In this document: positions 1-9,351 of the stretch, in pieces
Position numbering within the stretch: the first letter of the stretch is position 1
Layout of the letters: each line of letters starts with the position of its first letter
From: Branchiostoma floridae
Lineage: Eukaryota; Chordata; Leptocardii; Amphioxiformes; Branchiostomatidae
Assembly (NCBI RefSeq): GCF_000003815.2
Contig: NC_049983.1
Location: forward strand, 1,963,917-2,009,174
Direction: 5' to 3'
DNA: 45,258 bases
Notes under the pieces: generated by a model
Told to the model about the DNA's origin: nothing
Database searches by the model: none
The model's input: the letters and a program-made list of their open reading frames with translations, nothing else
Made by a program: the position numbers and the translations under genes

Positions 1-578
1 GATCAGCGGGAAGTAGCCGAGAGATCCAGGCACGCTTGGGAGCAGCGCGGACAGCCCTTGGTTCTCTGGAGTCCATCTGGAAGGACAGAGCTCTAAGGAA
101 GTCCACCAAGCTGAGGGTACTGAAGGCACTGGTCTGGCCTGTAGCGACCTATGGATGTGAAGCTTGGACACTCCACGCCAAAGACACTCAGAAGATACCA
201 GCCTTTGAAATGAAGTGCTACAGGAAACTGCTCAGGGTCAGCTGGACTGAACACCGCACCAACGACTCAGTACTAGCTGAACTTGGAATAACACGAACAC
301 TCCTAAACCTGGTGAAAAGGAGGAAGTTACAGTACTTTGGCCATGTCACTAGGGCACAGAACATCACGACCCACATACTGCTGGGAAAGATCAACGGTAC
401 CAGAAGCAGGGGGAGACCACGAAGGAGATGGAGTGATTACATTAGGGACTGGACAGGCAACTCCCTGGCGGAATGCACCCAGACGGCTAAGAACAGGGAG
501 GAATGGCGAAGACTTGTGCTGGAGACAACCATATTTCCCACCCTCCTGATGAGGATGGGACTTGGTGAGGTGAGGTGA
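1..578 (+). mobile_element. Non-LTR retrotransposon (LINE) ORF2 C-terminal end, 5'-truncated by the window
   Basis: The frame is open from base 3 at the window edge to a TGA at 576-578, so the true start lies outside. It encodes the region after the reverse transcriptase catalytic core: an ALVWPVATYGCEAWTL block, then FEMKCYRKLLRVSWTEHRTN, RRKLQYFGHVTR and a basic RGRPRRRW segment followed by SLAECT and EEWRRLV. This order is typical of the C-terminal tail of LINE endonuclease/reverse transcriptase proteins in invertebrates. The part present is undisrupted, so the insertion may be young. The catalytic YADD region and the endonuclease are not in the window, so family (RTE-, Jockey- or CR1-like) cannot be fixed. 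ORFs overlapping it in other frames are shadows. Confidence 0.85.
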
Positions 579-780
579 GTGACAGTCGGACCATCGCAAA
601 CAGTACATTCAGCCCCTTTCCCCGTAAAAACATCAGCTAGCTTGTGCTAGATACAGCCTCACATGAGGCAAGCAGTACATACAGTCACAATTTTATTGTC
701 AAATATTATAGAATTGAATTCTCGTTTCTGTCTACTTGAATTAGAATAACTTCTGAAGAGAGCACTTGTTGATAAAAATG
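579..780. other. LINE 3' flank, no gene seen
   Basis: A short AT-rich stretch after the LINE stop. CATTCAGCCC followed by CCCGTAAAA at 606-627 resembles a stretch near 43490-43510, which suggests shared retroelement 3' UTR sequence. No coding signal. Confidence 0.4.
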
Positions 781-1490
781 ACTTTGTCATGACTCAAGAA
801 GCGAACAACGGATTTTCATGATTTGGGTACGTAGGTATCTTAGACAATGTTGTACAAAATGAAATACTAATTATGCAAAATAGGAGTACATTTGCATAAT
901 GTAAGAATATTCTATCATTATTACCAGTTTTTTCTATGTTTCTCTTGACCGACACGTGATATGGTATTGACATTAAGGTGGTAGATAGCTTTTATTGTCA
1001 TGACAAAGCTGGGAAAGTTTCAGCCCCCTAATATCTAATTTCCACACGACAGAGGCGTTTTTGTTAAGACATTCAGAAGAAGAAAGGATTGACGGATTGG
1101 CATCAGTGCAGGCATGCAGGTACATGTTGCTTAGGCAAAGATGTTTATAATGATATACATGTTATACAAATGTGGACTTAATTTGCATAAATAATGAGGA
1201 AATTGTATGATTCAATTGTTTTCAATAACTGAACTTGCGTAAAATGTAACATATGTTAATTATGATAGGTGGAATATAAACAGATACCAAGTATGGTAAT
1301 GAGGAACTTACTAGCATAATTTATGTCAAAATTGCAAAAACGATTTATGATTAATGACGGGAATTTAATAATTGTGATATATGTACGTTTGTAACAACAC
1401 CATGCATAAATTATGTTAATGTGTTTGTCTACTGCATGCAATTTACAAAAACTATACATATTTTATGGAGGCATGAGGTCGCCGAACTCT
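781..1490 (+). repeat. MITE-like interspersed repeat, 'ATGGAGGT' family, copy 1 (right part)
   Basis: Aligns by eye with 15700-16400: shared blocks include ACTCAAGAAG, TTAGACAATGTTGTACAA, AGCCCCCTAA, AGGCATGCAGGTA and TTGCATAAxTAATGAGGAAA. It ends with TTTATGGAGGCATGAGGTCG and CCGAACTCT at 1490, the same right edge as copy 2. The left third of the family is missing here. No ORF of note. Confidence 0.75.
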
Positions 1491-1524
1491 AATTATTACT
1501 ATTCTTATTTTTCCACGATCTATT

Positions 1525-1586
1525 TAGGCGTTCTCGAGTTATGCTGGTCTTCTACACACATACACACGCACACACACGCACGCACG

Positions 1587-1624
<38 letters not shown>

Positions 1625-1682
1625 CACAGACACACACATGCATACATACATGCATACATGTGCATCATGCATTCAAACGCTA
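1525..1682 (+). repeat. Left half of an interrupted repeat, with (CA)n microsatellite
   Basis: GCGTTCTCGAGTTA, then CTGGTCT, then (CA)n with CGCA variants at about 1556-1640, CATACATA runs and CATTCAAACGCTA. The same order occurs at 23828-23976. There the sequence continues directly into TCTTTCTGGCGAAC, but here it is cut after CTA by element A, and the continuation resumes at 7515. Confidence 0.8.
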
Positions 1683-1697
1683 TTTGAGGTGCACAAT

Positions 1698-1764
1698 GAT
1701 TGGCCCGAAAAGTATGACGTCACTCCCCCTATAAATAAGAGATGCGCGCATGAATATGTCATTC
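1698..1764 (+). promoter_or_regulatory. Core-promoter-like block in the left end of element A
   Basis: In order: inverted CCAAT box (GATTGG, about 1698-1704), a perfect CRE TGACGTCA (1715-1722), TATAAATA (1730-1737) and an initiator-like TCATTC (1759-1764). The initiator A at 1761 is 31 bases from the first T of the TATA box, the canonical spacing. The block is repeated almost unchanged in element B. It probably drives rightward transcription into the element; a short open frame (ATG 1750) follows but is not recognisable. Confidence 0.6.
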
Positions 1765-1797
1765 TTCTGTGTGCTGTCCCTCCGGCAACGTCTGGAG

Positions 1798-2460
1798 ACT
1801 GCAGCGTACGTTCCTCGCCCCGGCAAAAGCAGAAAACTTGCCGGGGAGGCCTCGTTGTTACCGGCGGGAGACTCGCTACTACACGATGCGGTGCCGCAGC
1901 TCAAGCTCGTGACGGCAGCTCGTACTCTCCCGGGTATTGTATCAGAGATACACGATACCACGCAAGGTTTGGTAGAACACGGTAAAGTTTAATCTGAGGC
2001 CCGTCTGGACATTTACTTGTTCGTTTTGTGGTATGGTGTTGTGTTGAGACATGTTTGATATTTGCAGTCTAGGCCTGTTGCAATGCTCGCAGAGCCATGT
2101 TTCTGACGACTTCACGTTTTAGCGGATTTTTCCGGTTGACTGTCACATTGTTTCATTTTCGCGTTTTCTGTTTGTTGCCTGTTTGCTGGGTGTTTGTGAA
2201 CGTTTTGTACCCGTTGTGTGCAGGTCCGAGGAGAGCTACTTTTAATATATAGAATGTTTCTTTTCAGATTTTAGTATATACGCTCGCATCCTCTGTTGAA
2301 TTTTGCTGTGGCCACCTTTCGCCGACGCTGATTAGTGGCGCTGTTTAGGAGTTTTGTGTTTTTCTTGTTTTGTGAAAGTGTTACCAGGATGCTAGAGCTG
2401 TCCCTGTCGAGGAGATGCAACATGGCTACCCTCTGGGTGTCACCGTGGTAGGATAATAGA
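1798..2460. other. Interior of element A, GC-rich to T-rich, no recognisable gene
   Basis: Begins with a GC-rich stretch (about 1800-1960) holding short overlapping ORFs on both strands, the longest about 80 codons, then a T/G-rich segment. No conserved motif seen. It could be a 5' leader of an element transcript. Confidence 0.35.
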
Positions 2461-2469
2461 ATCCGTTGC

Positions 2470-2960
2470 CATCCTCTACCTTGAAGGCGAGGGAGTCTTT
2501 TGTCTAGTATTGAGGAGCGTTACAGACCGAGATCTTCGCCATTTTCTTGTCATTTTCTGATTTTTGTACGTTTTAGCAGTTTGCACTGACACGTGGTTTG
2601 AGAGCCTGGACAAAGAAGCAAACTGGATCCCCTCTCAGTTTACTTTGACTGAATGAAGATTATAATCCGGAATTTTACGAACGCCTTCATACAGTGTGGA
2701 GGACTAGTACAGACCGAGAGATTCGTTATTTTCTTGTCATTTTCTAATTTTTGTGTATGTTTTAGTGATACGCAGACACGTGGTTTGAGAACCCGGACAA
2801 AGAAGCAAGATGGACACTCTCACAGCATCGCCTTAACTGAAATCACAATCTGCATCCATCCTCTACCTGGGAATTCTACGAACGCCTCCATACAGTGCGG
2901 AGGTCCTTTACAGACATAGAGCTTCGCCATTTTCTTGTCATTTTCTTTAAATATTTATAT
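2470..2960 (+). repeat. Diverged tandem repeat, about 190-200 bp unit, about 2.5 copies
   Basis: ACAGACxxAGA plus CATTTTCTTGTCATTTTCT starts at 2522, 2709 and 2910 (periods 187 and 201). Between them ACACGTGGTTTGAGA, ACCCGGACAAAGAAGCAA and ACGAACGCC recur. The 2.4-3.1 kb surroundings hold further weak copies of CATCCTC. No frame is kept through the units. Confidence 0.7.
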
Positions 2961-3692
2961 TTATTTCGTGTGTATGGTTTTATGCAGGATTTTAGGATAG
3001 CACCGTCATGGCATCGGGACTCACTATGGCTACCATTTTTGGAGTTCTTTTCAGGAATTGAAACCCGCCACCATCCTCCTCGTGGGCGATGTAGTAATGC
3101 AGACTGCCAGCGTTTCTAGAGCGTGGCTTTTGTTACGTTTATGTTATTGGCCGTTTTCGCTTGTCAAGTTTGTTAAGTTTTTGGATTGCGTGGGTGTTGG
3201 CCCGTATGTACGGTGTGTCGTGTGCGTGGCCTGTTTTTACCAGGTTTTGCGTGGTGTTGTGGAACGTGTATGTACGGGGAGCACGCATGGCCTAGGACTG
3301 TTCATGTTATCGGGGCTTGCCCTCCTTTGAGCGCTAGGCGGGGGGATTTCGAGTGCGTATGGTGTGGATGTTGTTACGATTGGACTTTGCGGTAATTTCG
3401 TCAGCGGTATCGATAATTGTGTTTTTGTTTCCGCATAGTTCTCAGGAACCGGGACGTGTTGGTTCACGCGTGACGTTCTTCCCCACCCGTAACGACCCTT
3501 GTAAGAAGTTTCGGACTTCAGGGATCTTCAGATGCGGCAGGCACGACAGAAGACGGAGCAGCAAGTGGTGCGCGAGAATGACAGCCGGGCAGTCTCTCTT
3601 AGACCGCCCCCCCCCCCTCCTCCTCGCCTTTCCGGACACTTGAGTGGCACAAGGACAGCCTCAACGCTTCACGCTGTCCACCCGCCACACGT
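2961..3692. other. Interior of element A between the two tandem arrays
   Basis: GC/T-rich with short ORFs on both strands. One (3532-3792, plus) has a Pro run from a C homopolymer at 3606-3620 and runs into the minisatellite. No homology recognised. Confidence 0.35.
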
Positions 3693-4415
3693 CACGAAGA
3701 TGGTAAGACCCGGGCAGGCACCGGCGAGTGTCGCGGGTAGAGCTCACGAAGATGGTAAGACCCGGGCAGGCACCGGCGAGTGTCGCGGGTAGAGCTCACG
3801 AAGATGGTAAGACCCGGGCAGGCACCGGCGAGTGTCGCGGGTAGAGCTCACGAAGATGGTAAGACCCGGGCAGGCACCGGCGAGTGTCGCGGGTAGAGCT
3901 CACGAAGATGGTAAGACCCGGGCAGGCACCGGCGAGTGTCGCGGGTAGAGCTCACGAAGATGGTAAGACCCGGGCAGGCACCGGCGAGTGTCGCGGGTAG
4001 AGCTCATGAAGATGGTAAGACCCGGGCAGGCACCGGCGAGTGTCGCGGGTAGAGCTCACGAAGATGGTAAGACCCGGGCAGGCACCGGCGAGTGTCGCGG
4101 GTAGAGCTCGTGAAGATGGTAAGACCCGGGCAGGCACCGGCGAGTGTCGCGGGTAGAGCTCGTGAAGATGGTAAGACCCGGGCAGGCACCGGTGAGTGTC
4201 GCGGGTAGAGCTCGCGAAAATTGGAAGGCTCGGGCAGGCACAGAGGGGTGCAGCGGGAAGATATTGTTCTCTGTTCAGTTCAGTTCCGTTCATACTCAGA
4301 GAGGTGGCACCAGCGTCTTCACATTGAACTCCGTGAACTTACGAAATTGAAATACCCTGAGGCAGGCACAGGGAAGTGCCGCAGAAGAATATGGAGCTCA
4401 CGGTGGATGTTTTAG
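3693..4415. repeat. 52-bp GC-rich minisatellite, ten near-identical units plus decayed edge units
   Basis: Units start at 3693, 3745, 3797, 3849, 3901, 3953, 4005, 4057, 4109 and 4161, with only a few changes (CACGAAG, CATGAAG, CGTGAAG variants at the unit start). A degenerate unit follows at 4213-4260, and another decayed one, preceded by unrelated sequence, at about 4345-4405. Each unit contains GATGGTAAGACCCGGGCAGG and GCGGGTAGAGCT. Because 52 is not a multiple of 3, long ORFs appear in several minus-strand frames; these are artefacts of the repeat. Confidence 0.95.
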
Positions 4416-4865
4416 GAAGGAAAACGTACTCGTACTTTGCCGGAAAAGGTTTTGAAGACCGCAAGCTAGAAATAATATCGCCATGAGATCCAGAAGGCAT
4501 TGAATTCACAAAATTGTGTTGTTGTATAAGGACGGTCGCACTAAATAGGTACCAAGGGCAAGGCATATTACACTGGAAGGTATACAAGTGCGAATTTTCT
4601 AGGCAGTACGCAAGAAACACATTTCGTAACCACTTGTGGGACAATATTCTTAAGAAGTAGGGGAAAAAACAAAACAACATCAATTCATCGTTAATTGACA
4701 ACTTATTGTGTTATGGATGTATTACACTCCTTTGCGTTTGGGACCGCATTGTAAATATGTGCATCAAAGCTGTCTGTACATATGTAAATACTTTTCGTTT
4801 TGTGACCGCATCTGAACTGTGAGCAGCAACACCTGTCCTGCAGTACAATGTGAACCAGTCAGAAT
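4416..4865. other. Interior of element A, no gene seen
   Basis: AT-rich stretch with one 120-codon minus ORF (4339-4701) that runs out of the decayed minisatellite and shows no motif. GTTTGGGACCGCATTGTAA (4738) and TTTTGTGACCGCATCTGAA (4799) are a weak direct repeat. Confidence 0.35.
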
Positions 4866-4915
4866 TGCCCTGAAGAAGGTGACAGACGGTCACCGAAACT
4901 TCGGTGAGAATAAAA
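4866..4915 (+). ncRNA. Hammerhead-ribozyme-like core in a retroelement 3' tail
   Basis: CTGAAGA (4870-4876), one A, GGTGAC (4878-4883), a five-base loop, GTCACC (4889-4894), GAAA (4895-4898). This follows the catalytic core order CUGANGA / stem II / GAAA with a perfect 6-bp stem, apart from one extra A. AATAAA lies at 4909-4914, so this may be the 3' end of a Penelope-like or SINE-like element. Stems I and III are not convincing, so activity is doubtful. Confidence 0.4.
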
Positions 4916-6775
4916 GCATTGGTTGTGTAAAAAGAGTCTCTTTATTCAGATTTCGTAACCAGTTTGGCATAACTGAATAAAAGTGTTTTAAAACTGGAGA
5001 TATGCGGGTCCAGATGTCTTACTGAGAGATGGCTGTGGTGTGATAGATGGCGGTTGGCTGAGGAATGAGTCCACTCTGCTCTGTACTTAATTTTCGTCCC
5101 AGCCCGAGACTTTGCATAATGACGCTACATTTTCAGCGGCAATATTCAGCAAATTGCAGTTCTCGACAAGTGAGCTTGAAGTCGCATGTAAGAAAAGGGG
5201 CTCGAAAAGGAAATGCCGCAAGTGAAAAGTCATCTCGGGTAAATAGTTCAAGAAATCTTTTCCATAGAGGTTACAATAGTTGTGAAAATCTGAGTTTGTT
5301 TTCCTCGGAAGTGTTGTACCTAGTACTAAAACGACGCAAAGAGAAGGATCGCTCTTGGCCGCATCCGCATTTAGTAGACTAAGAAATCCAGTGTGGAACC
5401 GCAAGGATATCAGTAGATGTTGTGATATGCGTCATTGCCAGGCACGTATACTCCCTATCGCCACATATGCCTGTGTGACAGGGACCCTGGAGTGGTCACA
5501 TGAGCTCCTCCTGTTAGCTTTCGATTTGAGACACCTAGGGGCGTTTCTCTGTATTGTATTCCGAGATCGTGTATCATAATTGAAGCATCAAAGCTAGACA
5601 TGGATTAGAACACTCTTTTGGTTGTCACAATTTTGGTAATAAGACTAAGGTGGTTCAGACTGGTATTAAAGAGACCCCCCAGCCACATTATTCCCATAAG
5701 CCTACTACCAGGAGTGTCAAAACCCAAGGCCACGGGGTAGACATCTGCAGCGCTGAAATTACAAAAGACACGGGACTGGGTCTCAAGTTTGCGGAAACAG
5801 GTGCTAAGGACCATACAACTTGAACAGCCCTGACGTAGAGAGGCGAGGGGCCAGTCTCTGGCCTAAGCACGTGGGCAGGGCAGGCAAGCAGGTAACACTT
5901 TGCTTCTTGGCCCGGGCAGAGCGAGGTATCTATGGTTGTGTCCTCAAACAAACGAAGCTTTGATAAGCTTGAAAATGTTTTGATCGGTTTGGGGAAATGT
6001 TTGGCTCTGTTAAAAGCCCTATATCCCAGGGTACGCTGAGAAGTGTCTTGCAGAAGTTAGGGAGAACTTTTCTAGGTCGGATACCTTGTAAGAAATCGTA
6101 GGCTGGATTACCGTAAGGTGTTAGTTCGCTATTGTATTAGACGGATTTATCATCTATAGCTGTCGCTTTACTGACTAAGTTGAATCAGCCGACACAAGTA
6201 CCCTTACAGATGTTTACACCGGATCCCAACATCGAAGCTATGATGTGGAACACTATTTTTGTCTTTTGATTCCATCTTGGGCTTACCGCTATCTCTATTG
6301 AGGACAAAAATTTCGTGTTTGAACTGTTGAGAGGTCGTCCAGACTCAGAATAATACTTTTGGGGCATTATGCATCTCCCAGGTCGCGGTGAGCGTTTGGA
6401 ACAGTTTTGCACTCCACTTGTGCAAGCCAGGTGTCTTTCCATATTGTTGCTTCGGTGGGTCGAGTTCTATTAAGCAGGAAGAGTGGCAAATACGAGCGTC
6501 TCTGTCCTCTGAAAGGTTGGCGATCAGCATCGTCAAGTGGATCCTTGAAAGTTGAGGTTGGATAAGGCTGGGGGCCGTTGGGCATAGAGACAGTTGAGGC
6601 TCAAGACAAATGGTCCTGCGATGCGAGGGAAAAATAGTTTTCTTTTACCTCTAACGCGGATAATTCAGGACTGGGCTTGGCTGTCTCCTTATCGATTTTC
6701 CTTCAAGCGATCGTAGAGGAACGGTTTTGAGATAACAATTTTGCGTTGCTTCCTCCATTTTGTTTGTCGTACAGC
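4916..6775. other. Interior of element A, about 1.9 kb without a recognisable gene
   Basis: Moderate GC, short ORFs on both strands (for example 105 codons at 5065-5382 and at 5087-5404 minus, 87 codons at 5688-5951 minus, 85 codons at 6185-6442 minus). None shows a family motif. Overlapping ORFs of equal length on opposite strands argue against coding. Confidence 0.35.
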
Positions 6776-6960
6776 AAAATATGAGAGTGGGCTATATATG
6801 AGTGTTGGGTTGTTTGAGAGTGGGTACCGCAGTGTGAGAGGTAAGATGAGAAAGAAGTTACATGAGAGAAGGGAGTTGAGAGAGGGGAAATGAGAGATGG
6901 GGAGTTGAGAGAGAATAATGAGAAAGGGTGTGGCAAAAGAGGTTAAGAGGGAGCAGATGA
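6776..6960 (+). repeat. Purine-rich cryptic repeat (TGAGAGxGGG-type)
   Basis: TGAGAG, GAGTTGAGAGA, ATGAGAGA and AATGAGAAAG recur irregularly every 10-20 bases, giving a strongly purine-biased plus strand. The 77-codon minus ORF here is Ser/His/Pro-rich only because of this composition. Confidence 0.6.
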
Positions 6961-6984
6961 CAAGTGTTCTACTAAAGGAATGTT

Positions 6985-7115
6985 ATATTAGCCAAATAGA
7001 TACAGACGCGTTGATGTATACAGATAAAGACGCATTGACACGTTACGCCGAAGAGCGGTTACGCCAGCTAGATATTTATACTAATGATAGATACTGATAC
7101 AGGTATAGAGTTAAG
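6985..7115 (+). mobile_element. LINE 3'-tail fragment
   Basis: TTACGCCGAAGAGCGGTTAC followed by GATAGATACTGATACAGG matches the 3' tail of the LINE remnant at 17830-17880 (TACGCCGAAGGGCGGTTATA then GATACAGATAC). The 5' part is missing. Confidence 0.6.
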
Positions 7116-7231
7116 GGGTTCAAAGGAAAAAGGAAGGGCTCAATAGCCAGAGATGGCAAAGGCGGAAGACGACGATTTCCGCATCACTCATACTGGAGGG
7201 CCAATAATTACGCACCTCAAAAAGGATACTA

Positions 7232-7514
7232 TTTGAGGTGCACAATGATTGGCCCGAAAAGTATGACGTCACTCCCCCTATAAATAAGAGATGCGCGCAT
7301 GAATATGTCATTCTTCTGTGTGCTGGCCCTCCGGCAACGTCTGGAGCCTAAAGCGTCCCACCCGCCCGCCCCTGGACAAGTTTTCTGCTTTCTGTGGAAT
7401 TAGGCATCTGCTTTAGGATGGTCGCTTTAGCACATAGGTGACTTTAGGCTCCAGACGACGATTTCCGCATCACTCATACTGGAGGGCCAATAATTACGCA
7501 CCTCAAAAAGGATA
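7232..7514. mobile_element. Element B: 283-bp foldback/MITE with the same ends as element A
   Basis: Begins TTTGAGGTGC, ends GCACCTCAAAAAGGATA, flanked by CTA at 7229-7231 and 7515-7517. The left part (7232 to about 7352) and right part (7442-7507) form a long imperfect inverted repeat: CGTCTGGAGCCTAAAG is matched by CTTTAGGCTCCAGACG. The right side lacks the TATA/CRE segment. B looks like an internally deleted or solo-end relative of A, which it directly adjoins. Confidence 0.7.
7246..7313 (+). promoter_or_regulatory. Second copy of the element promoter block
   Basis: Inverted CCAAT, CRE TGACGTCA (7264-7271), TATAAATA (7279-7286) and TCATTC (7308-7313), with the same spacing as at 1698-1764. 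The only difference seen in the shared 115 bases is further downstream (CTGTCC against CTGGCC). Confidence 0.6.
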
Positions 7515-8115
7515 CTACATTATCTTCTTGGCGAAGGTAAAATATTTTAATTTTGAAAAGAACCGCCCGTCGACTCAATATCCCTTCTGGAAAAAGCGGA
7601 CATTGATTACCCAACCGATAAAGGTGAACTAGTTTTATATTTAGAAGAATTCAACCTACGTGTTTGTGTTTCTGCTGTGGTGACAAACGTCGTTTGTGCT
7701 TCTGTGGTGACAAACGTCGTTTCTGGAGCTTGTGTGACCGGAATCACACGTGGAAACCCTCTGTTCGCCATAGACTGGAGGGACAGACTGGCGTTCGCCA
7801 CCCCGAAGGTGATTCTGTCGATTTTCACGCGGATCTGTGTCATTCTCCCTGTATAACAATTATAACAAATGAATTGCCTTTTGTGTAAAAAAAAGAAAAA
7901 AGAAAATGTAGAGCTCTTGTGGCCTATAGAAGTTCACACCCTACATCAAACCTACAGTGGATACAATATCTTAAATTGTCCTCCACCAGACTTACGCACA
8001 GCCCCGACTCCGGCTTTCTTTATATATTAGGAGACCCTTACAGTAACAGAAACGACTAGCCATTTGTAATAGCCACAGGGTAGTTGGGTAACGCTGGCGG
8101 TGTGTGCTGAACAGT
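7515..8115 (+). repeat. Right half of the interrupted repeat, paralogous to 23974-24537
   Basis: Shares with 23974-24537: CCGTCGACTCxATATC, GTTGAACTAGTTTTATATTT, GACAAACGTCGTTTGTG, GGAATCACACGTGGAAACCC, GTGATTCTGTCGATTTTCAC and GTAATAGCCACAGG. A GACAAACGTCGTTT segment is duplicated in tandem here (about 7682-7721). No conserved ORF. Confidence 0.85.
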
Positions 8116-8985
8116 CAAACAAATAAATGGGTCAGGCCACTTCTAATTATATTTTTCTTATCTGACCCTTGTCATTTGAATTTCTCATGAATAAACAAAG
8201 GTTTAAAAGTTATAATTTAATAGACTCTGCAGGATACTGTCTGAAAAACTTTGATAACTATGCGTTCCTTGAGGATAGTTTACAGCACCTAAAAGTCTCT
8301 AAAAGGAAAATACAGTGTGTTTATTCCATAGACTTTATTTGCAATGATACAGTTACAATTACAGTTTGTAATGTTGAAGTTACATAATAGTGATGAATTT
8401 CTGGTGTTTGCCATATCTATAATAAACCTCTCAGCTCACACTCTTGCTCAAAAAGCAGAGTAATGTTTACTTTATACTTTCCATATCTACATTTAGAAAT
8501 TGTATGTTTACCAACCAGTATCAGCAGGTTTAAATATTGAACTTTTACAATGTTGAAGTCGGGCTTATAACCGGTTAACCAACCATGACGTCATGTAAGT
8601 CTAATAATAAAGAATCGCCATAATAAATATAATCCAATGTTTCGACTTCTGTCCCCAAAGGCTTCACAATACTGTACTCGTAAAAAAAAGGGTTCAACAT
8701 AATCGACAGAGTCACAAGACAGGCATCTGTCAGTATCTGTAAAACCTATTTTAAACAAAAGACTGTGCTTATATCATGGGGGGATAAAGGCACTGATTAA
8801 AAAATAATGTATATATGTCACATTCACACAATTATTGACAAGAAAACATGAAAGATTTTCTTTTGTAACGCATCAGCAACGTTCTGTTTCCGAAGTGCTA
8901 CTAGTGCGGCTTGGCAATTAGCGGTCGTTCATAATGACATGTTTTGAAGTGTGTGTTGTTGTTGTTGTTGTTTTTTTGTGTGTGT
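8116..8985. other. AT-rich spacer, no gene seen
   Basis: Not matched in the right-hand duplicate, where only about 140 bases separate the same flanks. Contains T/G-rich simple sequence (GTTGTTGTTGTTG near 8955). No supported feature. Confidence 0.4.
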
Positions 8986-9215
8986 TTTTTTCGCATTTGG
9001 CCGTCGGGCGATCCTTCCCGCAGTCGGTCTCGGACCGAGGGTGATGCAGAATAGTATATGCTATATGTGTACACAACTAAAGACATGTACAGACATTGTA
9101 GTGTATTCATACTAGCATTTACAGACCATTTCAAGAGTAACCTACCCTATACTAAGGGTTATTTATACATCTAGGCAAATGAATTATAATACAGTATAAC
9201 ACATTCGGTACTTAC

Positions 9216-9351
9216 TGGATACGTGGCTCGCTTGTTGTTTGGTGAGAACTGTGTCACCGTACTCCAAATGTATACACAGGACCATCGCAGCCAGCAAGGT
9301 ACACGTCAACCTTAAATGTAACATCTTAAAAATGAAAACTTTCAACTTCAT
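9216..9351 (-). pseudogene. Orphan signal-peptide exon, paralogue of exon 1 of the ILEI/F5-8C gene
   Basis: ATG at 9351-9349, 45 open codons, then a GTAAGT donor at 9215-9210, phase 1. The length and phase are the same as exon 1 at 25443-25308. The two peptides share LRLTC-LLAAMVLCIHLEYG and LTKQQ-SHVS, with a clear hydrophobic signal-peptide core. The exon is intact, yet no F5/8C or ILEI exon was found on the minus strand between here and the window start. The segment downstream (1.68-7.51 kb) is filled by elements A and B. It is either a broken gene copy or the first exon of a gene whose other exons lie outside the window. Confidence 0.6.

Larger units (their letters stand above)
1683..7228. 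mobile_element. Element A: 5.5-kb putative DNA transposon with TTTGAGGTGC...GCACCTCAAA ends
   Basis: The left 115 bases (1683-1797) match the left end of the adjacent small element B with one mismatch seen. The right 61 bases (7168-7228) look identical to B's right end. The ends are imperfect inverted repeats of each other (TTTGAGGTGC and GGCC blocks), and A's right end carries an extra AAGGATA. CTA flanks A on both sides (1680-1682, 7229-7231), fitting a 3-bp target duplication or a TA site. The paralogous site near 23974 lacks the whole insertion. No transposase was recognised, so it is probably non-autonomous. The interior holds a promoter-like left end, two tandem repeats, a hammerhead-like retroelement tail and a LINE tail. 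Superfamily unknown. Confidence 0.65.

Noticed and set aside
1413-1985. 190-codon plus ORF with a His/Thr tract
   Set aside because: It crosses a repeat edge, a (CA)n microsatellite and a transposon boundary; only the microsatellite makes it long.
3693-4260. CRISPR array
   Set aside because: Units are directly adjacent with no unique spacers, in a eukaryotic genome.
3952-4293. Long minus-strand ORFs (61-113 codons) encoding repeats such as LPGSYHLHELYPRHSPVPAR
   Set aside because: They are the 52-bp minisatellite read in several frames; the unit is not a multiple of 3 and no start context or splice signal supports translation.
5065-5404. Paired 105-codon ORFs on opposite strands
   Set aside because: Overlapping ORFs on both strands without homology point to compositional chance.
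5688-5951. Minus ORF with CPGQEAKCYLLACPAHVL, faintly recalling integrin alpha extracellular sequence
   Set aside because: Too short, no flanking exons, no splice pair, inside element A; the resemblance is not convincing.
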